A stretch of 64,000 nucleotides of DNA, taken from positions 186,001-250,000 of the forward strand of contig NZ_JAHFZZ010000013.1 of the NCBI RefSeq assembly GCF_018603905.1, given 5' to 3'. The translations under genes and the position numbers were made by a program. The notes under the pieces were generated by a model. The model was not told where the DNA came from and did not search any database. It saw only the letters and a program-made list of their open reading frames with translations. Below, one piece after another: positions 51,737 to 61,115 of this stretch (the first letter of the stretch is position 1; the number at the start of each line of letters is the position of its first letter). The DNA is from Nonomuraea sp. NEAU-A123. Its GTDB lineage: Bacteria; Actinomycetota; Actinomycetes; Streptosporangiales; Streptosporangiaceae.

Positions 51737-54700
51737 TTAACTCGCTGCGGCGTCGAACAGCACATCGACCCAGTAATTGCTGACCTGGTAGGCATTGGTG
51801 GGGAACGTGGTCGGCGTCCCGTACTTGTATACCCCGTTACTTCCCACCACCTCGGTACCAGCCGGTGCGTAGAGCGGGCCGCGGCCATATCCCGTCGTGA
51901 AGAACGGCCTGGTTATCGAGTAATTTCCCTGAGGCATGTAATAGGCGGCCACGTACGTGGTGTTCGCGGTGAGCGGGACCGGTGTCGCGAAGTTCACCTG
52001 CTGCCACCCGGACGGAGTCTCGTTGGTGAATGTCGCGCTCGCGAGCAGTTGGCCGCCTTCCGTCCACAGGGTCCCGACGTGGGTTCCCGTGTTCTGCGGA
52101 GACTTGTAGAACCGGACTCCGGTGGCGACTCCGTTCGAGGTGGGACTGAACTTCACCCCGGTGACGACCGCCTTGGTGTCACCGCTGGAATCGAGCGCCG
52201 GTTGCGCCGTCTCCTCCCACAGTGTGCTCGACGGCGAGAACACCACGTCCACCCAGTAGTTCGTGGACTGGTAGGTACCGGTGGGAAAGACGGGCGTCGC
52301 GCTGTACGAATAGACGCCGTTGCCCCCGGCGACGGCACCGTTCGCCAGTCCGATGAGCAGCCCGGACGAATACTGCTGAGTGAAATACGGCCGGGTTATC
52401 GAATACCTCCCGGACGGCGCGTAATACGAGGCGACATAAGTGGTGTTGGCGCTCACCGGGACGGACGTGGAAAAGTTCACCTGCTGCCAGCCGCTCGCCG
52501 ATTCACCGGTGAACGTCGCTCTGGCCAGGAGCTGACCCGTGGAGGTCCAGAGACTACCCGTGTGCGTTCCCGTGTTGAGCGCCCCCTTGTAAAATCTGAT
52601 GCCGCTTATGTGGCCCGGACTGGTGGGCTGGAATTTCACGCCCACCTCCACCGCGGCGGGATCCGCGTGCGAAGCGGTGGCGGGCGTCGCGGACGGCGGC
52701 CACGTGGTGCAGGGGCAAGGTGTGGTGACGGAGACGGCCCTCTGGGTCGGCGTCGTCTGGAGATTTCCGCTGTCGTCGACCGCTCGCGCCAGTATCGTCA
52801 CCGGCCCGGCCGCGCCGGTCGTCCAGCTGAACTGCCAGTCCGCGAGCCCCTTCGCCTGGAACCACCGGTTGCCGCCGTCCGGGGATACTTCGACGCCCCC
52901 CAGTTGTCCGCCCCCGAGGTCGATCGCCGTCCCCCGGATGGAGACCGTGGTGCCACTCGCCACGGCGGCACCGCTGGACGGACTCGTGATCGTCGTCGTC
53001 GGAGGGGAGGTGTCCGGTGACGCGGTCGCCGGAACCAGGCCCGGCTGCAGGCTCGCCGGCTGCAGCCTCATGTCGGCGAAGAGATTGACGGTCGCCTGCT
53101 GCATCCGGACGTCCGTAGGCGTACCAGGCCGGTAGTGAACGGCGTCAAGCCCCCACGACCACTGCACGGTGCCCGCGCCGAAGACGCGCGCACCGCTGGA
53201 GTGCCGGTAGAGGATCAGATTGTGGGTCGAGACCCCGGCCCCGTATCCGCCGCCGAAGTTGAGCAGGATCTTGTCCATCCTGCCCATCGTCATGCTGGAG
53301 TACTTCACCGAGCCCGCGGGGGTCGTCAGGTTGTCAGGCGCCGCGTCCCATTCATAGCCCAGCGTTCCAGCCGGAAAGATCGCCGTCTGTCCGGGCAGGA
53401 GGTTCGCCACGGACGTGTTGCGCCACAGCCGCATGCTCCGGTACGCCGCGGGAACGGCCACCGAGTCGGAGACAGTGCCGTTGACCGCGAACATCGTGCC
53501 GGTCACGGCGTTCTCCGGCCGGCCGCCGTTCGACGGCGGCGAGAAACGCGGGTCACGCCAGGTGCCGGTCCATTGCGGACTCGGGTCGATCTTGGCGTTC
53601 GCCAGCGTCTCCTTGTAGCAGACCATGGTCCGGAACGGCGTGGCCGCGCCGTCGATGCTCGGCTCCCACCTGGTCTTCCAGAACATCTCGTTGCCCGAGA
53701 AGAAGGCCAGGTTGACCGCGCTGCCCCGGGCGGCCTCGACGTTGTTCCGCATTTCCAGGGACCAGTACTCGTCGTGGCCGACCGACAGGAACGCGCGATG
53801 CTCAAGCAGCTCCGCCCCTAGCCTTGCGGTGTCGACGTTCGTGGCGTAGCTCACGTCATAGGCGTTGGCCTCAAGCCATCTGACCATCGGGTATTCGGAG
53901 TTGTAGAAGAAGGACTCCGGCGCGCCACTGACTTCAGCGCTCCGGTTGTTGAACGGCCGGTTGTAGCTGACCTTGAAGGCACGCCCCGCCGGGCTTCCGG
54001 TGTACAGGCTGTTTCCGCCGTAGTTGTTGTACGCCTGCCATGTCGCGTCAGAGGTCTGCACCAGGACGTCCGCGCCGCGCGTGTCATCTCGTACGACGAA
54101 GGTGATCTGGCTCTCGCCGAAGGTGCCGTCTTCGCGTACCAGCTTCGCGATATAGACGCCGGAAACGGCGGTGCCCGGCACCGCCCAGGACGCGGACACC
54201 ACCCAGTTCCCGCAGTCGACCAGTCCGGTGACCGTATCGCTGACGCACGTGTCCTGCACCTGAGGCAACGTGGCGGACGGCTCCACCGTGGCGATCTTTC
54301 GCGCTCCCATGCCGCTGTAGTAGCCGATGCGGTAGATGTCCAACCGGTAGTCGGTGGCGTCTGTGTCCACCTTGAAATTTACGGTCGTCCCTTTGTTGAT
54401 GCTGATATCCGTCGCATATCCCTGGATATTTGCGCTACCCGCCCCCACCACGTCCCACTCGCTCGGCGGATTGCCGGGAAGGGCGTTCTCCACGCAGATG
54501 ACCGAGGTCGGCGGGCAGGGATCCGCCGCCATCACGGCATGCCTCCTCCTGGGCGGGCCCGGCGGGCGGCCGTGGGCGGCCTTGATCGCTGCCAAGCCCT
54601 CGCGTGCGGCCTCGCCGATACGAGGGGCCGCGACGCCGGACTCCGTCGTGCCCTGGTCCGGGTAAGCGGTGACGTTCGCGGTGATGCCCACAACACCGTT

Positions 54701-54826
54701 CTCACCCACCGGCACCTGGGCGGCACCGAGGATGCCCAGCGCGGCCACCATGCCCGCACCCAGCACAACCGGCGGACTGCGAAATGTCCGCCACCACAAA
54801 CCGGTCTTTTTCTCACTGCCGGGCAT
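51737..54826 (-). CDS. Exported DMFase-like protein with Ig-like and two DUF4082 domains
   Basis: The product is 1029 residues. An N-terminal membrane segment (about residues 18-40) exports or anchors it. A domain of about 450 residues resembling the large subunit of N,N-dimethylformamidase follows: V-Q-T-S-D-A-T-W-Q-A-Y-N-N-Y-G-G-N-S-L-Y, then L-S-V-G-H-D-E-Y-W-S and G-N-E-M-F-W-K-T-R-W. An Ig-like domain comes next (about 605-705), then a Pro/Ala linker. Two DUF4082 repeats close the protein (about 720-860 and 875-1025), each with G-W-Q-Q-V-N-F, N-T-T-Y-V-A and Y-S-I-T-R-P. DUF4082 is probably carbohydrate-binding. It may act on or bind the surface polymer; the reaction is unknown. Confidence 0.8.
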   Translation of the reverse strand: MPGSEKKTGLWWRTFRSPPVVLGAGMVAALGILGAAQVPVGENGVVGITANVTAYPDQGTTESGVAAPRIGEAAREGLAAIKAAHGRPPGPPRRRHAVMAADPCPPTSVICVENALPGNPPSEWDVVGAGSANIQGYATDISINKGTTVNFKVDTDATDYRLDIYRIGYYSGMGARKIATVEPSATLPQVQDTCVSDTVTGLVDCGNWVVSASWAVPGTAVSGVYIAKLVREDGTFGESQITFVVRDDTRGADVLVQTSDATWQAYNNYGGNSLYTGSPAGRAFKVSYNRPFNNRSAEVSGAPESFFYNSEYPMVRWLEANAYDVSYATNVDTARLGAELLEHRAFLSVGHDEYWSLEMRNNVEAARGSAVNLAFFSGNEMFWKTRWEPSIDGAATPFRTMVCYKETLANAKIDPSPQWTGTWRDPRFSPPSNGGRPENAVTGTMFAVNGTVSDSVAVPAAYRSMRLWRNTSVANLLPGQTAIFPAGTLGYEWDAAPDNLTTPAGSVKYSSMTMGRMDKILLNFGGGYGAGVSTHNLILYRHSSGARVFGAGTVQWSWGLDAVHYRPGTPTDVRMQQATVNLFADMRLQPASLQPGLVPATASPDTSPPTTTITSPSSGAAVASGTTVSIRGTAIDLGGGQLGGVEVSPDGGNRWFQAKGLADWQFSWTTGAAGPVTILARAVDDSGNLQTTPTQRAVSVTTPCPCTTWPPSATPATASHADPAAVEVGVKFQPTSPGHISGIRFYKGALNTGTHTGSLWTSTGQLLARATFTGESASGWQQVNFSTSVPVSANTTYVASYYAPSGRYSITRPYFTQQYSSGLLIGLANGAVAGGNGVYSYSATPVFPTGTYQSTNYWVDVVFSPSSTLWEETAQPALDSSGDTKAVVTGVKFSPTSNGVATGVRFYKSPQNTGTHVGTLWTEGGQLLASATFTNETPSGWQQVNFATPVPLTANTTYVAAYYMPQGNYSITRPFFTTGYGRGPLYAPAGTEVVGSNGVYKYGTPTTFPTNAYQVSNYWVDVLFDAAAS

Positions 54827-55123
54827 GATGCACCCCCTGGATCACACTGATTTCAGTGAACTTCTCAGCCGTCACGGGGGGCCATGAGCAAATGAATACA
54901 ACGATGCCCGGCTCTTTCGTTAATCGGGTGAGGGCAGGGCGATTTTCCGGCAGGACGGACGCGGGTGTTGATTCTCCGCTAACAACTCATTCGCCGCAGA
55001 GATCGGCATATCTCCGGAGAACGCGAGCCATCACCCTTTGGCCCGGACAAAGAACCGGCAAGAAACAGCCGCGAGCAGGGGGCCCGGCCCGATCGAAGCC
55101 CTCGCCGCACCAAGCTTGCGGCC
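54827..55123. other. Divergent promoter region
   Basis: 297 bases between the exported DMFase-like gene and GT-C-like paralogue B. The part at 54850-55010 is AT-richer than the flanks. The last bases before 55124 share CAAGCTTGCG with the upstream region of paralogue A. Confidence 0.5.
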
Positions 55124-57463
55124 ATGGACAAGATCTCGCCTGTCAACGGTTCCGCGCCGAGCCGGCTGAGCACGGTGGAGGCAGCACATCCGGTACGGCC
55201 CGCACGCGGCGCCCGGCGCCCGGTCCGCTGGTGGCCCGCACTGTCCGGCCGGCTCGCGGCCGCCTTCGTGACGGCTTTCACCGCTGCCGTACTGATTCGC
55301 TATGGAGTGTCCGGCACGGACCTGGCGCTGTTCGCCATCTACGTCGTCTTGGGGCTGGCGCTGCCCGGAGTCCTGGCGATCAGGGCCCTGTACCGCGCTC
55401 CGCGCACATGGGCAGAGGAGATCGCACTGGGCCTGGCGTTCGGTTACGCCGTGGAGATCCTGGTCTACATAGGCGCTCGCGCCGTCGGAATGCCGCTGCT
55501 CGTCGCGGTGTGGCCGTTGACCACTTACGCACTCTTCCTCGCGGTCCCGTCCCTGCGCGGGCACTGGCGGGCCGGATCCCGCCCGGCGACTCCCCTGTGG
55601 TGGTCATGGGCCCTCGCCCTCGTCATCGCTCTGCTGGTCGGCTGCAGCGCCCTCAAGTTCTTCGGCACCCACGCCATCACCTGGCCCGGTCTCGGGGCGT
55701 CGGCTCCCGACATGCCGTTTCATCTGGCGCTGATCGGCGAGTTGAAGCACCATGTGCCGCCCTCGGTGCCGATGGTCGTGGGCGAGCCTCTGGCGTACCA
55801 CTGGTTCGTCTACGCGCATCTCGCGGCGGCGAGTTGGCTGTCCGGAGTGGAACCTCTTGTCCTGCTGTACCGCCTGGGGATGCTGCCCATGCTGGCCGCG
55901 TTCGTCGTCCTGGCCGGCATGACCGGGCGCCGCGTCACGGGCTCATGGATCGGCGGGGTCGTCACCCTCGTGGGCACGATCTTCGTGGGCGCGCCGAGCC
56001 TGTACCTGGGCACGAACGGAGTGTTCACCTGGGGAGGGGTTCCGGACACCGCGTGGATCAGCCCCACGCAGACGCTGGGCGCGCTGCTGTTCGCTCCCCT
56101 CGTCCTCCTCCTGGTGGACCTTCTCGAGCGCCGGTGGCGCGACACCCGCACATGGCTGCTGGCCGGGCTCTTCCTGGTGGTCCTGACCGGCGCCAAAGCC
56201 ACCTATCTGCCCCTGCTCGGCGCTGGACTGCTGGTCGTGGCCGCCGTCGACGTGATGAGGCGGCGCCGGCCGTCCACGCCCGTACTCATCCTGCTGGGGA
56301 TGACCGCGGCATGCGTGCTCTTCGCGCAGTTCTTCCTGTTCGGCCAGGAGCGGCAAGGGCTGGTCACGGACCCGCTGTCCTTCATGCGCGGCACCTGGAG
56401 CAGACTCACCGGACTGACCACGCCCTCGCCGGGCTCGACGCTGGCTCTCACCTTGGTGTATCTGCTCTGCTGGGCCGTGACCTGGTCCGGCATCCTCGGG
56501 CTGCTGAGCAGGCCAAAGCTGCTCATGCGGCCACGGGTGAGCCTCATGCTCGGCATGGGCGCGGCCGGGCTCGGCGCGGTGCTGCTGCTCGGGCACCCGG
56601 GCCAGAGCCAGCTCTTCTTCTTCTGGGGGGCCTACCCCTACCTGGCCGCCGTCGCGGCCTATGGGATCCTCATCCTCCTGCGGCGGGCACGGGTGTCGCC
56701 CAAGGCGGTCGTGTGCTCGATGGGCGCGGGGCTCGTCGCCGCGTACCTGATCCCCATCCTGTGTGGCGTCAAGATTCCGCTGGGCTCCGGCCAGGAGGAC
56801 GGGAGCCTGTACCGGCCCTATCTCACCCTGGTGGCCCTGACCGTGCTGGCGGGCCTCCTCTTGGCTCTCCTGAGGGGACGCGCCCACGCCTCGGCCCTCG
56901 TGCTCGTCGCGTTCGCGGCCATCGGCCTGCCCGCGTACTGGCACGCACGCGTCCTTTCCGCCATCGACAACGTCACCGGGGAGGATCCCAATCCGGTGGT
57001 CCGGCCGGTGGAGAACCGGGTGATCCCCCAGGGGGCCCTGGCCGCCGGACGGTGGCTGCGCGACCATTCCGAGCCGGACGACCTGGTGGCCACGAACACG
57101 CACTGCCGCTTGGGGTACGAGCATCCGTGCGACACCCGCTACCCGTGGGTGGCCGCGCTGTCCGAACGGCACGTGCTGGTCGAGGGCTGGGCCTACACGG
57201 CCACGAACCTGAGCCACTGGCGTCCGGGGCTGCTGCCCGAAGGCCTGCCGTTCTGGGACACCGAACTGATCAAGATGAACGACACGGCCTTTCAGTCGCC
57301 GAGCCAGACCGCCATGCGGCGCCTGCGAGAGAGCTACGGGGTGCGCTGGCTCTTCGTCGACGAGCTCCGGGCGAATCCCAGCCGGCGAATCGGCGATTTC
57401 GCGGAATTCCAGTTCCGGTCCGGTGATTACGCCGTCTATCGGCTGCCGGACGGCTCGATGTGA
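55124..57463 (+). CDS. Large polytopic membrane protein, GT-C glycosyltransferase-like (paralogue B)
   Basis: The product is 779 residues, colinear with the 49214-51577 product. Shared landmarks are Y-G-V-S-G-T-D-L-A-L-F, A-P-D-M-P-F-H-L-A-L-I-G-E-L-K-H-H, Y-H-W-F-V-Y-A-H, G-A-K-A-T-Y-L-P-L-L, and the C-terminal T-N-T-H-C-R-L-G-Y-E-H-P-C-D-T-R and E-G-W-A-Y-T. The P-C-D-x-R / E-G-W block outside the membrane is nearly identical, so it is likely functional. A role as a glycosyltransferase using a polyprenyl-phosphate sugar on the outer face is inferred from topology. It heads a plus-strand group with WecE and WecD. Confidence 0.72.
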   Translation: MDKISPVNGSAPSRLSTVEAAHPVRPARGARRPVRWWPALSGRLAAAFVTAFTAAVLIRYGVSGTDLALFAIYVVLGLALPGVLAIRALYRAPRTWAEEIALGLAFGYAVEILVYIGARAVGMPLLVAVWPLTTYALFLAVPSLRGHWRAGSRPATPLWWSWALALVIALLVGCSALKFFGTHAITWPGLGASAPDMPFHLALIGELKHHVPPSVPMVVGEPLAYHWFVYAHLAAASWLSGVEPLVLLYRLGMLPMLAAFVVLAGMTGRRVTGSWIGGVVTLVGTIFVGAPSLYLGTNGVFTWGGVPDTAWISPTQTLGALLFAPLVLLLVDLLERRWRDTRTWLLAGLFLVVLTGAKATYLPLLGAGLLVVAAVDVMRRRRPSTPVLILLGMTAACVLFAQFFLFGQERQGLVTDPLSFMRGTWSRLTGLTTPSPGSTLALTLVYLLCWAVTWSGILGLLSRPKLLMRPRVSLMLGMGAAGLGAVLLLGHPGQSQLFFFWGAYPYLAAVAAYGILILLRRARVSPKAVVCSMGAGLVAAYLIPILCGVKIPLGSGQEDGSLYRPYLTLVALTVLAGLLLALLRGRAHASALVLVAFAAIGLPAYWHARVLSAIDNVTGEDPNPVVRPVENRVIPQGALAAGRWLRDHSEPDDLVATNTHCRLGYEHPCDTRYPWVAALSERHVLVEGWAYTATNLSHWRPGLLPEGLPFWDTELIKMNDTAFQSPSQTAMRRLRESYGVRWLFVDELRANPSRRIGDFAEFQFRSGDYAVYRLPDGSM

Positions 57464-57511
57464 GGTGGTGAGGTAAGGCTTGCGTAATGCCTCATCCAGC
57501 CACAAGGCACC

Positions 57512-58705
57512 ATGCGTGTCGGCCGGCCCGGCCCGTTGTTCACTGCGTTCGTGAACGCAACCGGCCTGACGGCGATCCCCTTCAACGTGCCGCACATCTC
57601 GGAGAACGAGCTCGACTATTTGGCGGAGGCCGTACTCCGGCGGTTCACCCGCGGCGACGGGCCCTTCACCGAGCGGGCCACCCGGCTCCTCACGGAGATC
57701 ACCGGGGCCCACCGGGCGCTGCTGACCACCTCGTGCACGCACGCCCTGGAGATGTCGGCGCTCCTGCTCGACCTGCGGCCCGGCGACGAAGTGATCATGC
57801 CGTCGTTCACCTTCATGTCGACGGCCAACGCCTACGCGCTGCGCGGGGCCGTCCCGGTGTTCGCCGACTGCCGGCCGGACACGCTGAACCTGGATGAACG
57901 TCAGCTCGAAGCCGCGATCACCGACCGCACCCGGGCCATCGTGGTCGTCCACTACGCGGGTGTCGGGTGCGCGATGGAGGTGATCGGCGAGCTCGCGCGA
58001 CGGCACGGCCTCGCGGTCATCGAGGACAACGCCCATGGACTGGGCGGGTTCTACCAGGACCGTCCACTCGGGTCGTTCGGCTGCATGACCGCCCAGAGCT
58101 TCCACGAGACGAAGAACGTGCAGTGCGGAGAGGGCGGCGCGCTGCTCCTGAACGACGCCGGCCTCGTCGAGCGCGCGGAGATCGTCAGGGAGAAGGGCAC
58201 CGACCGGAGCCGGTTCTTCCGCGGCCAGGTGGACAAGTACCGGTGGGTCGACATCGGGTCCAGCTACCTGCCGTCGGACGTGCTCGCCGCGCAGCTCACC
58301 TCGCAGCTCGAATCGTTCGACAAGATCCAGTTCCGACGCCAGTCCGCGTGGAACAGGTATCACGAGGAACTGGCGGATTGGGCAGCGGAGAACGGGGTCG
58401 CCCAGCCGACGATCCCGGACGGGTGCACACATCCGGCGCACTTGTACTACCTGCTACTCCCCGACCTGGCGAACCGCCAGGCCTTCATCGGTCATCTCGC
58501 CGACCGTGGCGCGCAGGCGGCCTTCCACTACCAGCCGCTCCATGATTCACCCGCGGGTAGGCGGTACGGGCGGACGGCCCCGGGCGGCTGCCCGGTCACC
58601 GAGGAGGTCGCCGACCGTCTCGTACGGCTGCCGCTGTTCGCCGACCTGGACGACGCCGACCTGTCACGCGTGATCGACGCGGTCCGAGCCTACGAGGTGA
58701 GCTGA
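57512..58705 (+). CDS. wecE: dTDP-4-amino-4,6-dideoxygalactose transaminase
   Basis: The product is 397 residues, a type I PLP aminotransferase of the DegT/DnrJ/EryC1 family. I-P-F-N-V-P-H-I-S-E-N-E-L and T-R-G-D-G-P-F-T open it. V-I-E-D-N-A-H-G-L-G holds the pyridine-N Asp, and S-F-H-E-T-K-N-V-Q-C-G-E-G-G contains the PLP lysine. The H-E-T-K-N form is the WecE/RffA type, which aminates dTDP-4-keto-6-deoxyglucose to dTDP-Fuc4N. RmlA and RmlB, which make its substrate, are 2.4-3.5 kb downstream, and WecD follows with a TGATG overlap. A later start at about M-R-V versus I-P-F is uncertain by about 20 residues. Confidence 0.88.
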   Translation: MRVGRPGPLFTAFVNATGLTAIPFNVPHISENELDYLAEAVLRRFTRGDGPFTERATRLLTEITGAHRALLTTSCTHALEMSALLLDLRPGDEVIMPSFTFMSTANAYALRGAVPVFADCRPDTLNLDERQLEAAITDRTRAIVVVHYAGVGCAMEVIGELARRHGLAVIEDNAHGLGGFYQDRPLGSFGCMTAQSFHETKNVQCGEGGALLLNDAGLVERAEIVREKGTDRSRFFRGQVDKYRWVDIGSSYLPSDVLAAQLTSQLESFDKIQFRRQSAWNRYHEELADWAAENGVAQPTIPDGCTHPAHLYYLLLPDLANRQAFIGHLADRGAQAAFHYQPLHDSPAGRRYGRTAPGGCPVTEEVADRLVRLPLFADLDDADLSRVIDAVRAYEVS

Positions 58706-59496
58706 TGGCCTGGCAGGACGTGATCGAGGCGGAAGCCGTACAGGCGCGGGAGTCTCCGCTCGAGTCCGCGCGGTTCGGCTGCTCGGTGGAGCGGCTCGCC
58801 GTCTCCGCCGAGTCCGGATCGTCGCTCTCCGCGGTCCGCGAGGCTGTCGTACGCTCCGCTGCGGACGTGATCGTCCTTCGCTACCCGGCCGAGTACGTCG
58901 GCTGGTACGCCCAGCTGACCACTCCGGGCCGGACGGCCATCTTCGCGGACTCCCTGGTGTACTGGCGGCTGCGCGCCGGAGAGGGCCGGACGCCCGAGGC
59001 GTCGCCAGAGCTGCGCGCGACCGAGCTGACCGGAACCGCCGCGATCGAGGAGCTGGTGTCCGACATCTTCCTCGCATACGGGAACCACTACCTGGCCAAT
59101 CCCCTGTTCGACGCCGCCGACGCGGTCGCCGGCTACCAGGAATGGGCGCTGCGGTCAGCCGCCGAAGGCGGCTGCCTGGCGCTGGTGGATCGGCGCGCGG
59201 CCGGGACGGAGTCGCCCGTCCTCGCGCTGGCCACCCTGGAAGAGGACGAAGCCCGGACGGAGATCCTGCTCGCCGGCGTGGTCTCCGAGCAGCAGGGGCG
59301 CGGTCTGTACGCTCACCTGCTCAAGGCGGTCGAGGACCGCACGCTGGCGCGCGGCGCGGGCGAGGTCGTCATCTCCACCCAGGGGCACAACACGCGAGTG
59401 CAGCGGGCATGGGCCCGATACGGGTTCGAGCCCGTACGGACGGTTCTCACGGTTCATCTGGTCCGGAGCGCGCTCCTGCCTGGGCGGGAACACTAG
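58705..59496 (+). CDS. wecD: dTDP-fucosamine N-acetyltransferase-like GNAT protein
   Basis: The product is 263 residues. The C-terminal half is a GNAT domain with V-S-E-Q-Q-G-R-G-L-Y-A-H-L-L for acetyl-CoA binding and S-T-Q-G-H-N-T-R-V-Q-R-A-W-A-R-Y-G-F, the block typical of WecD/RffC. It should acetylate dTDP-Fuc4N to dTDP-Fuc4NAc, or add another acyl group. It overlaps WecE by one base (TGATG), so the two are coupled. Its 3' end overlaps the convergent GT2 gene by 50 bases. Confidence 0.8.
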   Translation: MAWQDVIEAEAVQARESPLESARFGCSVERLAVSAESGSSLSAVREAVVRSAADVIVLRYPAEYVGWYAQLTTPGRTAIFADSLVYWRLRAGEGRTPEASPELRATELTGTAAIEELVSDIFLAYGNHYLANPLFDAADAVAGYQEWALRSAAEGGCLALVDRRAAGTESPVLALATLEEDEARTEILLAGVVSEQQGRGLYAHLLKAVEDRTLARGAGEVVISTQGHNTRVQRAWARYGFEPVRTVLTVHLVRSALLPGREH

Positions 59497-60448
59497 AACC
59501 GCCGGGACGCACGTCAGCGGAGGCGGTCAGTCCGACGCGCTCACGCACGACGTAGGTCGGCCGGCCCATACCGCTGCCATGAATGCGGCCGATGTACTCC
59601 CCGAGGACACCGATGGAGATGAGCTGCGCGGAGGAGAAGAGCGCGACCATCGAGGCGATGGTCGTGAAGCCGGCCACCGTGGTCTCCCCCGTGGCGAACC
59701 GCCACAGGACGGCCCCGCCCAGCAGCAGGCCGACGACGCCGACGAGAAATCCGAGATAGCTCGCCGCCCGCAGGGGCGCCGTGCTGTAGCCGAGCAGCAT
59801 GTTCACCGCGTGCCGGATCAGCAGCCGCGCCGAGTAGTTGGAGCGCCCGTGATGGCGTTCGTTCATGCGCACGCGGACCGACCCGACCTGGGAGGTGGCC
59901 CACGACAGGGCCACGTCGACCGAGGCATGCGGCCCCGACAGATCTTCGAACCCGTCGCGCAGCCGCGTGCGGAAGGCGCGGAAGGCACTGATCGCCCGGG
60001 CGGAGCGGATGCCCAGCGCGCTGGACATCCCGGCCTTCACCGATCGGGAGGCGAAGCTCCGGAGAAAACCGTGCTCCTCGCGGTAGGAGACGCCGTAGAC
60101 CAGGTCGAGACGATCGCCCTCAAGAGCGGCCAGCAGGAGCGGAATCTGCTCCGGCGGATGCTGCAGGTCGTCATCCAACGTGACGACGACCTCGAAGGCC
60201 GCCTCCCTGATGCCGGCGATCAGCGCGTTGTGCTGGCCGTAGTTGCGGGAGAGGTGGATCGCTCGTACGGCCTCGTTCCGACGGGCCAGTCCGGCGGCCG
60301 TCGCCCAGGTGTCGTCCGGACTGCCGTCGACGACGAGGATCACCTCGTGACGGACGGAGGCCTCGCTCATGGTCGACAGGATCCTGGCCACCAGCGCTGG
60401 AAGAGTGCGCGCGGATCGGTAACACGGAATTACCACCGACACCGACAT
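59447..60448 (-). CDS. GT2 polyprenyl-phosphate glycosyltransferase (GtrB/ArnC-like)
   Basis: The product is 333 residues. The GT-A domain has V-S-V-V-I-P-C-Y-R-S-A-R at the start, L-D-D-D-L-Q-H-P-P-E-Q-I-P near residue 95, and R-H-H-G-R-S-N-Y-S near residue 190. Two C-terminal membrane helices (about 220-290) give the form of dolichol/undecaprenyl-phosphate sugar synthases. It should load a sugar onto undecaprenyl phosphate on the inner face. The divergent GtrA-like gene would flip it, and the GT-C-like proteins could use it outside. The start is the ATG at 60448. Confidence 0.88.
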   Translation of the reverse strand: MSVSVVIPCYRSARTLPALVARILSTMSEASVRHEVILVVDGSPDDTWATAAGLARRNEAVRAIHLSRNYGQHNALIAGIREAAFEVVVTLDDDLQHPPEQIPLLLAALEGDRLDLVYGVSYREEHGFLRSFASRSVKAGMSSALGIRSARAISAFRAFRTRLRDGFEDLSGPHASVDVALSWATSQVGSVRVRMNERHHGRSNYSARLLIRHAVNMLLGYSTAPLRAASYLGFLVGVVGLLLGGAVLWRFATGETTVAGFTTIASMVALFSSAQLISIGVLGEYIGRIHGSGMGRPTYVVRERVGLTASADVRPGGSSVPAQAGARSGPDEP

Positions 60449-60525
60449 TGATCCCCCGATCATCCAGTGTGAGCCGGTTACAATCATGCTGCCCCCACCA
60501 CACGACGATCTGGAGTGCGGGCGAC

Positions 60526-60990
60526 ATGGTTGACGTGGAAAGCCACGCCAAAAGCGACAAGAAGCCGCATTTCTGGTGGCGGGCTCTGATCTCCGCTTTT
60601 GCTGGAAACCGCATCACATATCTAATGGCCGGCGCCATGACGGCAGTTGTCTATTACTGTCTCCTTGGCCTAGCATTGCTCGCCGCCGAGGATGCCGTTC
60701 CCTATCTTGTCCTGGTCGTGACCAGCCACTTCGTCACCGTGGTGATCGTGTACCCGTGGTATCGGCTGGTGGTGTTCCGGGTCTCCGGCGAGTCCTGGCT
60801 GCGGGGGTACCTGCGATTCTATGTGGTCGGCCTGAGCTTCCTCGGGGCGTCCCTCATCAGCCTGCCGATCCTCGTGGGCATCATCGGAATTCCCATCATG
60901 ATCGCGCAGGGCCTGATAATAGTCATAAGTCCACCACTGAGCTATCTGATACACCGAACATGGACTTTTCGCGATCGCGGAACCATCTAG
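60526..60990 (+). CDS. GtrA-family membrane protein (polyprenyl-phosphate sugar flippase-like)
   Basis: The product is 154 residues with four transmembrane helices from residue 22 onward. N-R-I-T-Y-L-M-A-G at the start of helix 1, the pair Y-P-W-Y-R-L-V-V-F after helix 3, and the closing R-T-W-T-F-R are typical GtrA/DPMS_2 marks. It should move undecaprenyl-phosphate sugar across the membrane for outer-face transfer. It is divergent from the GT2 gene with a 77-base gap. Confidence 0.85.
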   Translation: MVDVESHAKSDKKPHFWWRALISAFAGNRITYLMAGAMTAVVYYCLLGLALLAAEDAVPYLVLVVTSHFVTVVIVYPWYRLVVFRVSGESWLRGYLRFYVVGLSFLGASLISLPILVGIIGIPIMIAQGLIIVISPPLSYLIHRTWTFRDRGTI

Positions 60991-61115
60991 TCTCGGCAAC
61001 GGGCCGGGTTTTCTTCGACAAGAGCGCGGAACCGCGAAGGTCCCCTGGTCGCGGCGCGGCATAAACTCCAGCGGACAGGCCGCCGTTGCTCTTCGCGGAA
61101 GGACTCAGGAAGCGG

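Noticed and set aside
54856..57426. 856-codon plus-strand frame overlapping GT-C paralogue B
   Set aside because: Paralogue B, in the other frame, aligns over its full length with paralogue A, so this frame is a shadow.
55943..58441. 832-codon minus-strand open frame
   Set aside because: It is antisense to GT-C paralogue B and WecE; no domain or signal can be seen.
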